A DNA stretch of 64,000 nt from Cruorifilaria tuberocauda (taxonomy: Eukaryota > Nematoda > Chromadorea > Rhabditida > Onchocercidae): NCBI GenBank assembly GCA_013365365.1, contig JABVXU010000069.1, positions 123,827-187,826 on the forward strand, read 5' to 3'. Shown one piece after another: positions 24,846 to 40,179 of this stretch (position 1 is the first letter of the stretch; each line of letters starts with the position of its first letter). A program made the translations under genes and the position numbers. The notes beneath the pieces are model-generated. The model was not told the DNA's origin, did no database searches, and saw only the letters and a list, made by a program, of their open reading frames with translations.

Positions 24846-27740
24846 TCATCGTTGTTCCACTTTGACTGCTGAAAGAATGACACCGCCAGTGATAAACTGT
24901 TGCATTATCGGGTGCGAACGGTCCTGTATAATCTGATGACTACGATAAAAAGCATCTACAATGTGCACTTGTACTGCATGCTTTGCTTTTAACCAGTAAT
25001 ATGCAGAATATAGTGGCTGAAAAAGAAAAAACCAGTGATCGGCTTCATCACTGAATGATAATTTATCAGAAATGAACCAAAGATGACGTGAAACGGAGCA
25101 TCAGTTGTAAACGACCATATAAGTTTGTCGATGCGTAATAAACTCATTATACCGGTCTTAACGACCCTCCTATTCCCTGCAGCTTCTCACATTTCCAACT
25201 GCTATTGAAAAACTTATTTACCTCAGCTATTGGACAATAAATAACAACTGTTGATGACAGACACAAGCATGACCATGTTTTTTCCAGAATTTCTACCGGA
25301 TTAATATTTTTGCTAGCAATAAATAATATTTCAATTTCACCGCTTCGCATTAGTTGCCACGCCTGTCTTTGCAATCGTTGTCTTTCTGCTTTTCTTTCTA
25401 ACGAACTATCGACTGTTAATGAATCCTAAAAAACTTTCAGTTTTAAATTTTTAACTTAATTGAAATTGAAATCAAGTAATTTCAAGAGAGAAACTTACTC
25501 TTCTACCATCGCTCCCAAGCGCAATATCCTCGTCTTCTTTTTGCTGCTTTGTTGCTGCTTTCTTTTCATTCATCTCTAGTACTTCTTCCGGTTTTTTATC
25601 ACATTTTCCCACAGTGGTAAACTGTTTTGCAATAAAATTCATAGACTTTTCGGTTTCCTCCGTGGACTCTTCCAATAAACTAGATATGCATAACGGCAAA
25701 AATACTGCACTAATCTGAAATAATTAGAATATCTTGAATCGCAAAAAAAAGGAGGATATTCTCCAGTAAACCCACTTCATAAAACAACTCTTTCGGAAAA
25801 TCCTCAAATTCTCACAGGTAAACCGCGAGACTACAAATTATGAAAATAAACCTCTTTATCAAAATCCATACTATCAACACATGGAATTGCTTGTGCTATA
25901 TTTCCACGATGCAGATGGATACAAGCTCCCGATCCACCCAAACGTGTTATCACTGCAGACGTTAGCAAACCCAAACACTGCTCAAAGACAACACAACGTG
26001 AGCCATAGTGTATACCACTAAGTGCTAATAAATGAGATAGGACGTCAATTCTGAAAATGAAATGAAACTCATATTTCATTTATGAAAAACGCCATTTGGA
26101 TAGGCATTTTAAATTTGAATTAATGCATAATTCCACTAATACATATGGTAATAAGTATGATAATTCCAAAACCATTATGCTTTGATATAAGTTTAAAAGA
26201 AATGTTTACCTAAATTGATAAAATAAAAACGATATTACTAACTTATAACTTATAATGGAGAAGCTTTAGCTGCATAAAAGCATTACCTGAAACAAAAACC
26301 ATACCTGAGGTGTGCGACTCTTTCAGGATCTTTTTTATAGTAAGACTCAGCAACTAAACGCAAAGTTGGTTTTAAAAGATAAACGTGATCTGAATGCTTC
26401 CTCGCTTTCTTATTGATATATTTATTTCGTGAGTAAACAGTACGCTCGGAAAACGATGCACTACCGTTGACTAATCTTGCTATCTATAAATTCCTTTCTA
26501 TAAGATCCAGCGGCTTAGGAATGAAAATTAGATTGTAGTACAAAGTTAAAGTTCAAGTTGGACATACTGAATAAATACTGTGGGGACACTCACTTCTCTA
26601 TCCTTGCTAAAAACTATCTTTGCTAAAAACTTCCAAATTTATTTTTGGATCTAAATTTAATATAAAAAGCTGATTTGAAATTTAAAAGTCACCTATATTT
26701 TAATATATATAGGCCAATTTAGGATTCAGGAGTATTCTTTGTCGGCTTACTGTAGCAAAATTAATCAGTAAGTTTAATGCTAAAGATAAGCTAATAAATC
26801 AGTGAGTAATTTGAATAAAGCTTATATTCAAAGTCGTATCAGCGGATCTTATCCAAAATTCTATTTTCGACCAAATATTCTATAATGCACTAACATTACC
26901 AACTGCTCCGTTCGTACGCCCGTATCTTTCATTTTGATTATTTCATCCTGTGTCACTTTTTGCTTTGATTGCACTGGATTTAAGTGATCCGTTTCTTCTG
27001 CTGATAACTTCGAAACGTTTGTTGTATTACTATTATCATTTAATTTGGATGATGAACTTCTGCTGACTGTATCTAAAAATATTGGAGACCAACTGTACTA
27101 ATATGATAACATTATGTAACCACATTAACAATGAATTGGATATTTATAAGGAATCAAACAAAAAGATTGCATCCGATACAATAATACTGGAAATGCACTA
27201 TCTTCCTAGAATGGATCAATCTGAAGTAAGGTCAAAAAACTAAATCCAAAAATGACTCACGAACCAGTTGTAAAAACACTTTTTTCTTTTAACTGCATGA
27301 GAATAAAAATTGTTTTCAAAATTAATATGCAGTAGTATTCTAAATTCATTCAGGAACATACCAAAGGCGAATGCAGCAGCAATATTCGCGATGCTTTCCG
27401 GTGCGACACGTGTTAACTTTCCAGCAGAAACCTAAACGGTATTAAACCAAATGAACATACTCCATCGAAACAACCGGAATAGGTTAATACATATTATTTT
27501 AAAAGTTATGCTTATAATACTGTTGAAAATTTTGTAAATTCAAATTAACTACTCATGAAATCAATTCACGTTGCACTATGTAACTATCACCTCAAACAAT
27601 CCATACGGTTGATCAATTGCTCCATCAATTTCGAATCGTAACTTTTCGATTAAAATTTTAGTTTTTCGTGATATTTTGCACACGCGTAAATGTTCACCTC
27701 CCATTTTCTGGATAACAACGTGATTACCAATTCGTATCAT
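24846..27740 (-). CDS. TRMT6: tRNA m1A58 methyltransferase subunit TRMT6 (TRM6)
   Basis: Eight exons (27740-27591, 27431-27362, 27072-26900, 26483-26305, 26050-25852, 25714-25499, 25425-25222, 25016-24846) give 453 residues in frame. The order of motifs matches Gcd10/TRM6. An N-terminal beta-rich part (IRIGNHVVIQK ... QPYGLFEVSAG) is followed by a variable Ser/Asn linker and VTQDEIIKMKDTGVRTEQL. The Rossmann-like half follows (DVLSHLLALSGIHYGSRCVV ... RLGGSGACIHLHRGN), then a charged linker and the C-terminal block (YRSHQIIQDRSHPIM ... GGVILSAVKVE). In the TRMT6-TRMT61 heterotetramer this subunit is non-catalytic and helps bind tRNA; TRMT61 is not in the window. The ATG lies about 20 nt after a GTTTCAG acceptor, suggesting trans-splicing. 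Confidence 0.93.
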
Positions 27741-30058
27741 ACCAGCTGTTTGTAGGTTACTGAAACTGAATTAACAACAATAAATATGTAAATTTAGCTA
27801 ATATTCATCACGAACTCCTTCGCACGTTTCCAATTTGATAGATTACTTTCAATAGCTTTCTTTCATGTTTCTAACATTGCATCTCACAAACAAACCGTTC
27901 TTGAAGCCTTTATCTCAAGAATTTCAATTAACACCGGAACTAAGATCTCAGTTTGAAACGTCTTTAGCAAAACATGAACATTTCATCAAGCACCAACCTT
28001 CTGAAATTCCCCACAGTTACAAACTCAACATTCAATCAAAAAAGATCGGTTTGGTACGAATAAAACCGTTGCTTTCACATTGCTTGTATTCACAGTGCAG
28101 TTATTTTAACAAAACTGACTAGGACACCTCATAATTTCTCCCATTTCCGCTCTAAATTTCCACTCCAAGCATCCAACAGTTGGAAACTTCTAAGAAATAA
28201 TTTGCCAAAATGAAACCATTGATCCACTATACTAGAACTCAACCCACTCATTCATCACATTATCATATCATATCGGCTGCGCCATGTTCACCACTTCGTG
28301 AACTGCAAACAATCCGGAGCGAAAATCACAATATTGCCTTAACTGATCCAGAATGAAGAAAGAATTTACCCTCCCATATCCCCTAATGTTTCAGGCAGTT
28401 TGCATCTATTTCGATAGCAATTCTACTAACCGTTTTCTCCGAAATGAAAGCTGAGATCGAAACAAGCAATCATATCCATTTTGGAAGTGATCAAAAATAA
28501 TGCACACGCACAATTGAGATATTCTTCCCTAACTACCCAAAACCCAGAACATCTTTCTAGTTCTTCTGCTTTATAAATATGTCGTCTTCTAACCTTTCAA
28601 ATAATAGAAAAACAGACGAGGGAAACAAGCAAGCACGAATGTATGCTTTGATAAAGTACGAATTACTAGCAAATGGCCGTTACGTGATGACATTTTTTGA
28701 GCTTTTGTAATTCTCTAAAAGTATGGAAACACTTTCAATGTGCGAAAAATATGGAATGGGGAATAATAGCTGGCATTCATATTATGGTATAACGCTGCTG
28801 TGATAGTTACTATAACAGCGGTTTTACGAATGGAATGGGGTAGGGTAATTAATGCACATTGAAAAGTCTTTAAATCAGAAAAAAATGAAACAAGGAAAAA
28901 CACTGAGACCACTGACATGAGTGTAGAAAAATATATTTAAATATACTAACACTGAACAGAAAACCACCACGTGAAATAGCCAAATTAGTTTGATTTTAAA
29001 ATACCTGCAGCAACCCGCTACGTCACCCCTTGGTTACTAAAAATCGGTAAATATTGTACTTCTTAAGCTTGAAATATAACCTTACTTCTTCCAACTATTT
29101 CACAGTAGCACAGCAGCAAATAATGAGCGTTCTGTGGAAACATACATATCCATCAAACAACGAATCTACAATACACAAACTTCATGATTTTTTTCCTTTT
29201 ACTAATGAAGAAAATTACATACACGTATTTGAGCGCACATAAAACCCCTTCTACCGCCATTATGGGGGAGCAAAAAATGAATGCGAGTGGGGGCCGACAA
29301 TCAAAATTAAATCAACACCTAATCCAATATCGAAATTTGATTAAAATTGCCATCAGGCTATTTCGATATTGCACGTTTGTGCATTCAGCATTTTAGAAGA
29401 GCATGGAAATCGTCAGCAAAGTTTCATAAAAATTTTCCAACAACTCACATCAAATTATGACACTATTTTTACAGACAGAAGCATCGCACAGATATACATA
29501 CTGCATTATCTTTTATTTGTACAAAAAAACAATTTTTTTTTTCTGGAAATATATGCAATTATTCCTCACAGTAAACTGTGAAGAAAGTCTGGGAAAACAG
29601 CCGTAGGCTTTCTAATTTTAAATCCCTTTTTATGGCACTTATACCTACATTTAAAAATCGCTTGATGACGTATCTTTACTACTTTTTCCTTATAATGCCA
29701 AAAAAATTATTTTCCCACTTTTATATAAAATATATTTTTCTATCCCGTAAGCTTATCATATCAATAGCTTGGAAGGCATTACCATTGAATTGACAACAGT
29801 ACTGCGAAATTTGGAAAAATTATCCATTAAAAGCCAATGTACAATCTCATCTAAAGTTGGAAACCGTTTACTTAAAGTAATTAATGGAAATTTTCTGCAA
29901 CATTTGCAACGCGACAACAAATCTTATAGACCTAAAAATTAAGTTTTTGGAAATTGTGCAACCCACCTGCAAGTTAATACCCCATCCAAACTTGAGGAAA
30001 AAGAGGTAAATGCAGGTAGCTAATGAATTTAATACTTATCAACACGAAAGCATGAAAA
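27741..30058. other. Gap between TRMT6 and Enhancer of polycomb 3' end
   Basis: About 2.3 kb with scattered small ORFs (for example 27865-28122 plus, 28715-28918 minus, 29184-29581 plus). None has a supported splice context or recognisable sequence. It holds the TRMT6 promoter and the Enhancer of polycomb 3' UTR. Confidence 0.4.
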
Positions 30059-33000
30059 TTAATTAATGACATAATTGACCATTCCATGACATGCAGCAAT
30101 ATCACGATGATTATTCGTAACTTTGTTGCTCAAAGTATTTTCTGCAACTCCCGTTGGTTCTGGATAGATTTTTTCCGCAACAACCGTTGATGTCGTTGCA
30201 GCGGCAGCTGTTGAATTCCGTCCGATTCGGTTGACAGCGTTTTCCTCGGCGGGTTTTTCGGTAGATAATACTGCGTTTAGAGGTGATGACGCACTACCAA
30301 CGCGGCATTTAGCCTGATGTGATTGCAACTCAATTCCAATTTGCGGAGGGCTGATGAAGGACTCGCGCTCACGACTTCCACCATTTGTTTTGCTCACTGC
30401 ACCGCCGCTACCTGAAGATGCAAAAGAAATGCAAACTGTCCTAACAAAGAATGAGTGAAATGCTTTTCCATTAAACAGCAGATGAGATCCAAATATTACA
30501 AGTTAAAAAAAAAGATGTTGCGGATTACCCGAAACAAGTACGAATTACGTTGCTCGCTACTAAGTCAAACTGCATTTAATATGTCGTCTGTTACTGAGGA
30601 GTTATGCTTTACAAGCCAACATACACCTGGATGAAGACGACTCAAACAACACAGTGTCGGAAAATCCCGTTACAAACATTTATCAGGCCTCCAGCATTTT
30701 ATGAATAAAACTCAGAAAAAAAAAGAAACAGAATAAAGATATTAATACCAACGTCTTGCATCAACCTGTGCTCCGTTTAAAGACGGTCGACTGCTAACTA
30801 CCGCAACAGGTGTTTGAATTTTTGACTCAGACATTCCAAAATAATTCCGCACTGACTGACTCTGTATTGCCGGTGACATGGTACGTGATGTTGGTGGTGA
30901 CATGCTCTCACTGCCCGGTGACGAAACATCAGTTACTGGCACATAATAAGCTGTAAAATGAACCAGAAATTCCAAAGTAATTAAAAACTGTTCTCGATTC
31001 TTCGCTAAAGAACTTCAAAAATATTCAAATCGAGATTCAAATCCAACCTTTCGGTTGATTTAAAACACGTAAAATGGTAAAATTTAATCTCTCTACTAAA
31101 GCCTAGATAAGCTCACAAAATAACACAATTTGCTCATAATGTCACATCCGAAGTAACGAAGTATCATGTATTAAATAAAAAAGCACATTATTCATTTCAT
31201 TACTGAAAAAGTTTCATAAAATTTGTAGAAGAAACTTACAAGTAGTTGTATTAGTAAATGGTACGTAACGATGAGTATCGCCAACAACAGGTACATATTG
31301 CGGGGCAGTGTATGTTCTGGCAACCGCTGGCATAACCGCTGTAGTGTTTAACGCTGTTTTAGTAGTTGATAATCCAGTCCCCAACAAAAGATCTCGAAGC
31401 GTTTTTGTTTCCGGTGGACAAGATTGTAATAGAGAATGCGTAATCATCGGAGAGGGCTGTAAAATGTCACGTAAGTCAATAACGACTGGATAAAAAAATT
31501 CCGTGTCGAGTGGATATTAAACCAATAAAACAAAAACAAAAAAAATTCTACATTGAATCGATATCAAGGATTTAAAAATTCTAGGACTGTACTACCCAAA
31601 ATTCGCCTCTAGCAACGTAGGAAACGTACGAATTTTCTAGATTTGTTAGATAAGGTTCGACATCGCAATATAGTGTGGTACTCAACATCGTTAATTTCAT
31701 TCCTAATCCGGGATTTTTTATGGTCTAGACTTCTTAATATCAATGGAATGATTTTCCCTTGCTCTCCCAGAGATTAATAGAGAGCAAATTCTAGCTTCCT
31801 TTCACATAAAATCTGGGTTCTTTCGGAAGTGATTAATAGTAATTTAATGCACAACTTGTCAGTGTTAAACATAAAATCTTTGTGTGGTTCACTAAAAAGC
31901 AACTAATACGATATTAATATGACCTTAATGCGGGCTCCGGAACCTTTAATAGCAAGTTCAAGTCGTTTAGTATCAACGCAATGCGTGGCTTGCGCCACAA
32001 TGTCTGCATGAAGACCACTACTGTTTATACGCTGAAGATTCATTTCCGGTCGCGGAAGAGACGATGATAACTGTGCAGCGCTTGAGGAAACAAACGATCG
32101 TCGTCTTCCACTTGCCTGCAATGCGAATGAAAAATATAGCAAATCTCAACTCAAACATCTAATTCTTCAAGTCCATGGGAGCAGTTTAAACGAGTAAATA
32201 AACTGTTAAATCATTTTGAAACTTACTCGCGGTCTAATATTTTGCCCACCAATGATGACTTCCTGAGACGGTATGGCCAAAATTTGTCGTTCCAGATGAT
32301 CCTGCCTTGGTGGTTGCGTCGTTGTAACAATTAATGCTTGAGCTTGATTCAACATACCAGGACTGTTGACAAATTCAAATGTTCGAGAAGGACGATGGAT
32401 CGTCTGCTCTCCCGCCGCCAGCAACCTTGTTGCTGGGGGCAGCTGTGGCGGGAGATGCGTGTAAAAAAACGGTGATGATTCGCTGGTTTCGGGTGACAAC
32501 GACATCTGTGATGGAATGCGTAAGGAATGATCCTGTACCCGTTTTTGCTGCAACTTTTCTTTCCAAATAACAGTAAACTCAATTTTAATTCAGATGATTG
32601 AAGGATATATTGAAATACAAGTGAATTTCAGAATAAATATAAATGAAAAACAACAAGACAAAGAATCACTAAATTTTCCGGGACAATTGTAATAAAATTT
32701 TCCCTAAACCCATAACATAGCGGATCCTACCGCATTCCACATATTTGCCTTTACTAATCTAACTTTAAGTTCAAATTTGTAATAACAGAACATTTTCGAA
32801 AGATGGACAACAGTTTCAAAGAGCACTTACTTGATAATTTATAGATGATGCATTTGGTAACGGAGACATTTTCTCTACTTTCCCAGCAACAGATGCAGTC
32901 AGCAAAACAGGCTGCAGGACGCAATCACCGACCGATCTTGCACTGATATTTATCGGTGGTCCGTTTTGTTGCAAACTTTAAAGATATAAAACTCTTGCTT

Positions 33001-36000
33001 CCAGTTAATAAAATAGAATAAGAAAATTCATCAAAAAGAAAAAGATGAGAGATGCACTCACTTGACAACTCGTAAGCGATCTGTTTCACGAATGCCATTG
33101 ACTGACATGATATTTTGCGTAATACCCGAAGCTGACCCGTTATCTTCGCCAAGCACCACTACTTGTTCACCGGTACCCCTCGCTGTCCCATCTCGACCCA
33201 TCTACAAAATCATTTCTTACTGAAATGCCTAGTTAGAAGTTCAATATTAATCCAATCACTGTCTAAATTTAAAAATCAAGTAGTTTAAAATTCATTATGA
33301 ATTTAGATCTCTTCAATGTAATTTACATAAACTTTCAAACGTTCATTCGCTGCAAGCCACTTACACCACTTTGAAGTTTTTGCATAGAATCAGTGTCGGA
33401 CATATCAAAAATCCGTTTTGCGTAGAACTCTTCCTGCCTCCTATACTCTCTTTCATCTTCATCACCCCAGTTTCTACGATTCTCATTTGAATCCGATGAA
33501 TCACTGTCATCCTTACTGCTATCGACAGCTACGAGTTTGCATTGATAACTCCTGAATAATAAATTGTAATCGTTATTAAATACTAAAATATAATCAGCAA
33601 TTTTTCGAGAAAGGTAACATCACGATTACGTTTAAAAAAACTAACTTTGTAGTATCAATAACTGAAGAAAATGGTGGATCCGGTGCTGCTTGTGACGTTG
33701 ATGGTGCAGAAAGCAGAACCCGGTCGAATATAATCCTAGAAAACATCTAATGATTAAATGTAAATTTCAAAAAATTCACAAAATACAGAAAAACACACAA
33801 ACCTTCCACCTCTACCCATCCTCCGTCTTGCATAACCAATACAGCGTACACCATTTGCAGATGGCATAAATGTGCGGTAGAAACGTTCTGCAGGACTAAT
33901 TCTTGGAACTGAAAAAATTTTTTTGAATACATGAAAACAATAACCGTGAGTTAAAACCAAGCAGAATCATTGAAATTAAATTCAGAATCGCAGCTATGTA
34001 ATCACACCGAAAGCATGAAACACTAATAATCCCCACCTTCCGGTGGATTTGAGAACAAACTCGATCGATACATGCACCCTCGCCGTCTCTTGAATGTATA
34101 TCGGCCATCCAATGCTGCTTCCGCGTTACGTTCCGCATCAGCAGTTGAAACTGTACTTGGCGATGCTCCGGCATTCAATATATTGGCAGCAATTGCTGGC
34201 TTATTCCATAACTAAACTTTCAATCAATTATAAGGGCATTCAATCAGGCACATTTTAAGTGCACCTTAATCATACATTTATGAAATTTGCGTTTTGATAC
34301 GGAAAAAACCAGTTTTAACACCATAACGTCATTTTAACTTCAAAAATTCAACTCCTGAACTGCCTTCCTCGTTTACAAACCCATAGTGGTCTTACTTCTG
34401 CATTCCTTCTCAACCATGCACGGCTGACCAAATCTTTATCTGCTTCAGATGTCGAAGTTTTGGAATGTCGTTTTCGCTTCTGTCCTTTGATTTTCGTTGG
34501 TGACACGCTACTTGACAATTCATCCTGAAAATTGATAACATCGAATATCAGATAGTGATTATTAAATAATAAAATTTCTCCCATTCCTTCCATTTTCCCG
34601 AATAAATCATTTGAGCAAAACAGTAAAAATTCCGTATAAATATAAAATACTTGAAAGAAAAAACATACTTGGAGCAACAAGCGTCCAATTGATCAACCTA
34701 AGGCATTAAATTTTAACAAAACTAAACGTTAACCTGTGATTCTTCTGTAGGGCTCACCGTCGCATTGCGTTCCAATTTCATTTTAGATAGTATGTGATTG
34801 TAAAGGACACAACTGAAATCACAAACATTCCATCTACATTTGCATATTTTGTCATCTAATCCTATGACGGTCTGTTTCGTGTGTTCCCTGAAATTAACGA
34901 AAGTTACTTTTATAATAACTAAGTCGCATAAAAATTCACCGAGACATAATCCTAAAAACTGGAACGAAGACTGAAATCTGGAGTTTGCTTACCTTCGTCT
35001 GAGCATATCGAACAGGATAACAACCCTACTGAGATCATGGCCAAGTTTCAGTATCTTTTCATATGAATCTTCATCGTTCTTACGATTTTTTCTAGTCTGC
35101 ATTCGTTCCAAACGTCGTCGAAACGCAACATAAGCAATATCCGAACCCGAAGCATCCCGACGCGCATCTGTTTTTACCCGTGGAATCAATGAGGCAATCT
35201 TATGCGATGCTGCTGCATCCTAAAATGTTTCAATCTCCTATAATGATTCCAGGGTTCATATTACCAATAAACAAAACACGCGGACTGCAAAATCTTGCCT
35301 TTAGATTTACTTCAGACTACAGAATTTTTGATTCATTCCAGACTTCGGAGAAAAACCAACCTTGCGCTTCTGTAACCAGTAATCATAAACATCATCAACG
35401 AGATCTGTTTCGAAATCTTTGAGCAATGAACGTGCCTCGTTAGGTTGACATATTTGCAAACCACTGCTGGCACCCTCCAGCAATTCCATCATCTTTTCGA
35501 AATCACTTTCTGCACTAAATCCCCCACGTTCGGCCAACCATGCTTCATCCTCACTATCGATATCGTAATCAGGTTCCTCATTTCCAAGAGACAATGAAGC
35601 TGTAAACAGTATCAATTAATGTGAATTAAATAAGGTGCAAAACAAATTCCTTCAAGAGTGAGATATCAAAATAAACAATATTAAGCGATAACATTTAGCT
35701 TGACTTTTTCGAAAAATGTTGAAATATCAATATTTTCGAACTTGTCGAATGAAATAAACGAAACCACTTGTCATGCAATAATATAAAGAAAAAACAAGAT
35801 TAAAAATCGAGAAGAAAAATAATCAAAGAGAAATTCATAATACAATCAGTAATTTGCGTAAACTTAATTCTCTTTATGGTGAATTATTACTTTATTATGT
35901 AAGAAGCAATAAATTCTCCAATATCTAAGATACTCTGCAAAGTTCATTAATATTTCATTAGGTTCGGGATTAGATGAGAGGACAAAAAGAAAAATTTTTT

Positions 36001-39000
36001 TATTCGCTTATGTCTTCCCTAATAATTATGATTCATTTTATAATAAACCAAAACAATGCTAGTATAATAGAAAAAAAAGGATATATATTAATGCTCCTCC
36101 AACCATTTTGAATATTTATCAGTTAGTCCACACTTTCCGAATCAACCCCTAATTGCAATCTTCTAATTCTAAAAGCCTCCGAATTTTCCGAAAACAAGAT
36201 TGCAAAAGTTCCCCGAAACAGTTCCATATTTCTGATAGATTCAGAATCTATTGGCCGACCGACTTGGAATTTTTTTTACCTGTTTTCTTCAAGTCTTTGG
36301 AAATACTTTAGAAATAGCATATTTCACTCTCTTACGGCAATAAGAGACCAATTTATCTCATACGGAAAAGGAAAATCACAAATTTTGATATCTAATAACC
36401 AAAAAAGCTGCAATAAAAAGTTTACTGATTTGCAATCTTCAAAACTTCTAACAAATGAAGTCAAGCATACTAAGATTCATTTACAACAAATATGATCGGG
36501 AAGGCTTATTAGAGGCTACCTGATAACATACAATAGCAATATACAGCCTTTCACACTCTTTTTATTACATACACAAATACAAATTGAGACAAAATCTTAT
36601 TTGACTTAATGGTTCTATAAACACTTCGTTCAATGCATGAAAATGACAACCATACACTCTGTTATGTCATTCAGATGAGTTCCGTCCAAGCTCTTACGTA
36701 TCTAATTTGTCCTGTTCTCTGCTGCCAGTCACAAATCACAACAATATTTATAAAAAGGGAATTGGTTTCAAATATTATGTAAAAGGAAAATATCGCACCA
36801 CGAAAAAACTATGTTGCAACAAAAAAATCTATTTTCTTTATAAAGTCACTTCTCATTCACAGTTCAAGAATTTGCAAAAAGCTCAAAATTTAAATTTCGA
36901 TACTTGGAAAATCGACAAAATTACATGAGAGAGAAGTAGAAGGATCAAATGGCATAGAGCCGAAGCTTTCATACCTTGTACTTTGATGAGCTGATTGATA
37001 GATGGTGCTGGTTGTACTGGATATAGTGCATCATAATATCCACGATCGACAGTGAAAACTTTTGGCGTTGGTATGACATGATTTTCTACAGCAATACCCG
37101 ATGTACTAGCCTGCTGCGCAAGGATCGCCTCTTGCAAATGAGACTCCTACAATTTACAACATCAAAATCCTGAATCTAATTTGACAGTAACAATTATGGA
37201 CAAAAAACAAAAATGAATGAAAAAATTTCCATCAGATTGTTGCAGCGAGGACAAAATTTCCAAATATCACTTGCACAATAATGCATAAGCACACGCTCAA
37301 GATGTTTCGAAATCTATACTTCAAAAAACCTCTCATTCTGGACGATGATTACAATACAAAATGAAAAAAGAGCTTTTTTTGATAGGATTTTATCAATGAA
37401 TGGTGCAAGAAAATATTGTGTCAAAAAAGTGAAAGTTTCAAAATCAATTGTTATAACAACGAACTATTACAACTCAGAGATAAAAAAGATTATATAACCT
37501 GAACGATAAATGAAATTAAACGGGAACTTCCGAAAAAAAAACCGCACACCATTATGAAAAGTTAACGAGAATCAGTACAGTAAAAGTTTAAACACAAAAT
37601 TGTCAAATTCTTATGTAACTCGAAAAGAAATCCCATAATTGGCCACTAAAAATTTGAATTTTAAACCTTTATAAAATTGAATTACTTAATATCCAGTTCC
37701 AATAACAACTACAAATCCACATTGTCATAAAATATATTTTCGTATATTATATGAGCTATTCTAGATCCAATAGCCCATTAAGGCAAAACACTTATCAACC
37801 AGCAAACGTTTTCGTTACTGACAGAAACAATGCTCACATTCCTCTTGTAATGCTATAATTGTTGCTGCTGATATCAGGCTTTTTTATAATCATTCTTGTA
37901 TTATTACAGCATTTCACTGATTACCATCAGCATTAGATGATCGCTGACCTCTAAACATGAACCACTTCCTTAATCGACAATCATAAAATACCTCTCCTAT
38001 TCTCATTCCCACCTTTCGATCTCGTAATTTTTTCTACTTTTAAGCTCTACCGCACAGTATTTCACTTATGCATAAAAGAGCCGGAGTAAGCATAGAGCAG
38101 AAGGATGACGAAATGAAGAAATCAGGAACAGATATCCAGCAAAAAACCAACCTACTGCTGATGATGCTTTTCTCCCAATCATAAAAAAATAACCTGCAAA
38201 TAATATTAAAACATTATCCAACACTAACGTAAATTAATCAAAAATATATTTATATTTTCTTAACTGTGCAGGATATCATGACCAGATAACAAGTTGAAAT
38301 TAGAAGTTTTAGCGATCTGTCAAAGAACAAAAGTATCCCAAAACCATAAAACGAAAGAACCACTGAACTTCAATGCAAAGTATCTGTTTTTTCGGATGAA
38401 TCGTGAATTAGGTAGTTTCACTGTTTCTATGATGCAAGGTACAATTTTCCAGCAGGATGGGAAGAAAGCTTTAGCTGCCAGTATAATATATATACTTTAG
38501 ATTAGATCATTATTACCTAAACAAAAATCCGCGCCAGTAATTTAATAACAAAGAACACTGAACGACTACTATGAATGAATCAAAATTAGGAGACTAAAAC
38601 CTTATTCCGAGTATAATAATAATACAAAACAAACAAATATTTAGAAATAGATTACTTGCAATATGAAATCCATCCCGCAGAAAAATCTTCAAACATAAAG
38701 AATATTGATAAAAAGACATTTACTCAAATCGCTTAAGGATAGCATGCAAAAGTTCTTCGACTTTTTAAAAAAATTCATTAGAGATTAATCGAACCGCCCA
38801 GCATTCACACAAATATGACAACAATATAATTATTCTTCGAAAAAACCTTCTCAGCAAATTCCTAAAATAGTAAAATATATACCACTCATACAGCATATTT
38901 TCTGCGATAAAAAAAAAAGATCTCAGCAACAGGGAATGAAAAAATGAAACCAACGGCTATATTATAACGACATTTTAGATTGGAGGAAGAAAGCTCAGAG

Positions 39001-40097
39001 TTAAAATCGACAGAATAATACTAGAAAATAGCGAAATTGTTTGATCTTTCCAGCTGCTACGTCTAACATTGCGTGTTGTAACTCGTAAATCATAAATCGT
39101 AAAAGTCCAACACATTCTTTTCTCCCATTCCTTTATTCTACTCAATATCTGTTTGATAAATGAGTTCAACTGTATATAATGATAAACTATTGAGCATAAT
39201 TAGAAAGTCTTTGGAAAGTCCACTGCAACGATTTTCAAGCTATCTTTTCTCGCCAGCTGTATCAATGCTTACGATCATTTAATTTGATTCCTGACTCAAA
39301 AAATCTTTAGAAAATCTCAATTCTAGGAATCAATTACAATTTTTTAAATGGCTAACTTGATGCTTCCGCGTTGATTGCTACTCTAATACAGCTGTGGCGT
39401 GTAAAACGTGCATCCTTCCGAGTAATCAAATCTTTCATTCGTTGTACTAAACCTTCTGAGTCTATCCAGGTAACTTATATTTCTGTTCAAGAATTAAGAG
39501 ACCTTAAAATATCTTAAATTATTTTTAGAAGGCAACCTAAGATCAAATGAATGATTTCTCAGCGGAACAAAATAGCTACAATTTAACAGCAGATGTGGAT
39601 GGACAGAAAAAATTCCAAAATTCCCATGGTTGTAAAGAAACCATTAAATACCATGTAAGCGATAATGCTACAGAGTAAAATAGAAATAGAAGGGGGGGAG
39701 AGAGAATGCTGCTAAAAATGTGTTTGAAAATTTGACTATGGTAGGGGAGAGCTGTAAATCGCCGTTTATCGAGGAGAGGATAGGAGAGGAGGATATGGAA
39801 TTATCCGTATGACACGATTACTAAGCTAACAAATGCACTGGAAAATAGTACAAAAAGAACAGAAAATCAGAGAATCGTTTAAAGCAATAAAGTAGCATGG
39901 AAGTGTATGATGTGGGAGAGGAAGAGGGCACCTACATTTTCTTCATCTTTTTCCATACCCGTTGGCATTTGTGCCACTGCCCGATTGATTGGTGTACATT
40001 CGGCCAGATCGGGTAATTCATCAGCGCAATATACGGGCATCGATTTCGTCGCATCCAAATTTCTCGCCCGAAATGACAGCTTACTTGTCGTTGCCAT
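30059..40097 (-). CDS. epc-1: Enhancer of polycomb (EPC1/2 family)
   Basis: Seventeen exons sum to 3207 nt, an in-frame 1068-residue product. Exon 1 (40097-39936) encodes KLSFRARNLDA ... PINRAVAQMPTGMEKDEEN, the hallmark EPC start. Exon 2 is 37146-36975, after a 2.8-kb intron. Exon 3 (35599-35361) has EEPDYDIDSEDEAWL and DVYDYWLQKRK. Exon 4 (35219-34993) has YVAFRRRLERMQTRKNRKND, the most conserved EPC-A motif. Exon 8 (33908-33803) has RCIGYARRRMGRGGR. Later exons (33735 to 30411) are Ser/Thr/Pro-rich and poorly conserved. EPC is a scaffold of the NuA4/TIP60 acetyltransferase complex that docks the catalytic and ING subunits on nucleosomes. Exon 16 can end at an in-frame TAA (30742; 954 residues) or splice at 30753 to a last exon (30411-30059). 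Confidence 0.95.
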
Positions 40098-40179
40098 TAT
40101 TGCGATTTTATGTATTATTGTTGCTTCTGCTTTTCTTCTAGCCCGTTTAATCTAAATCCAAGTAGGGCTGCTACTAATG

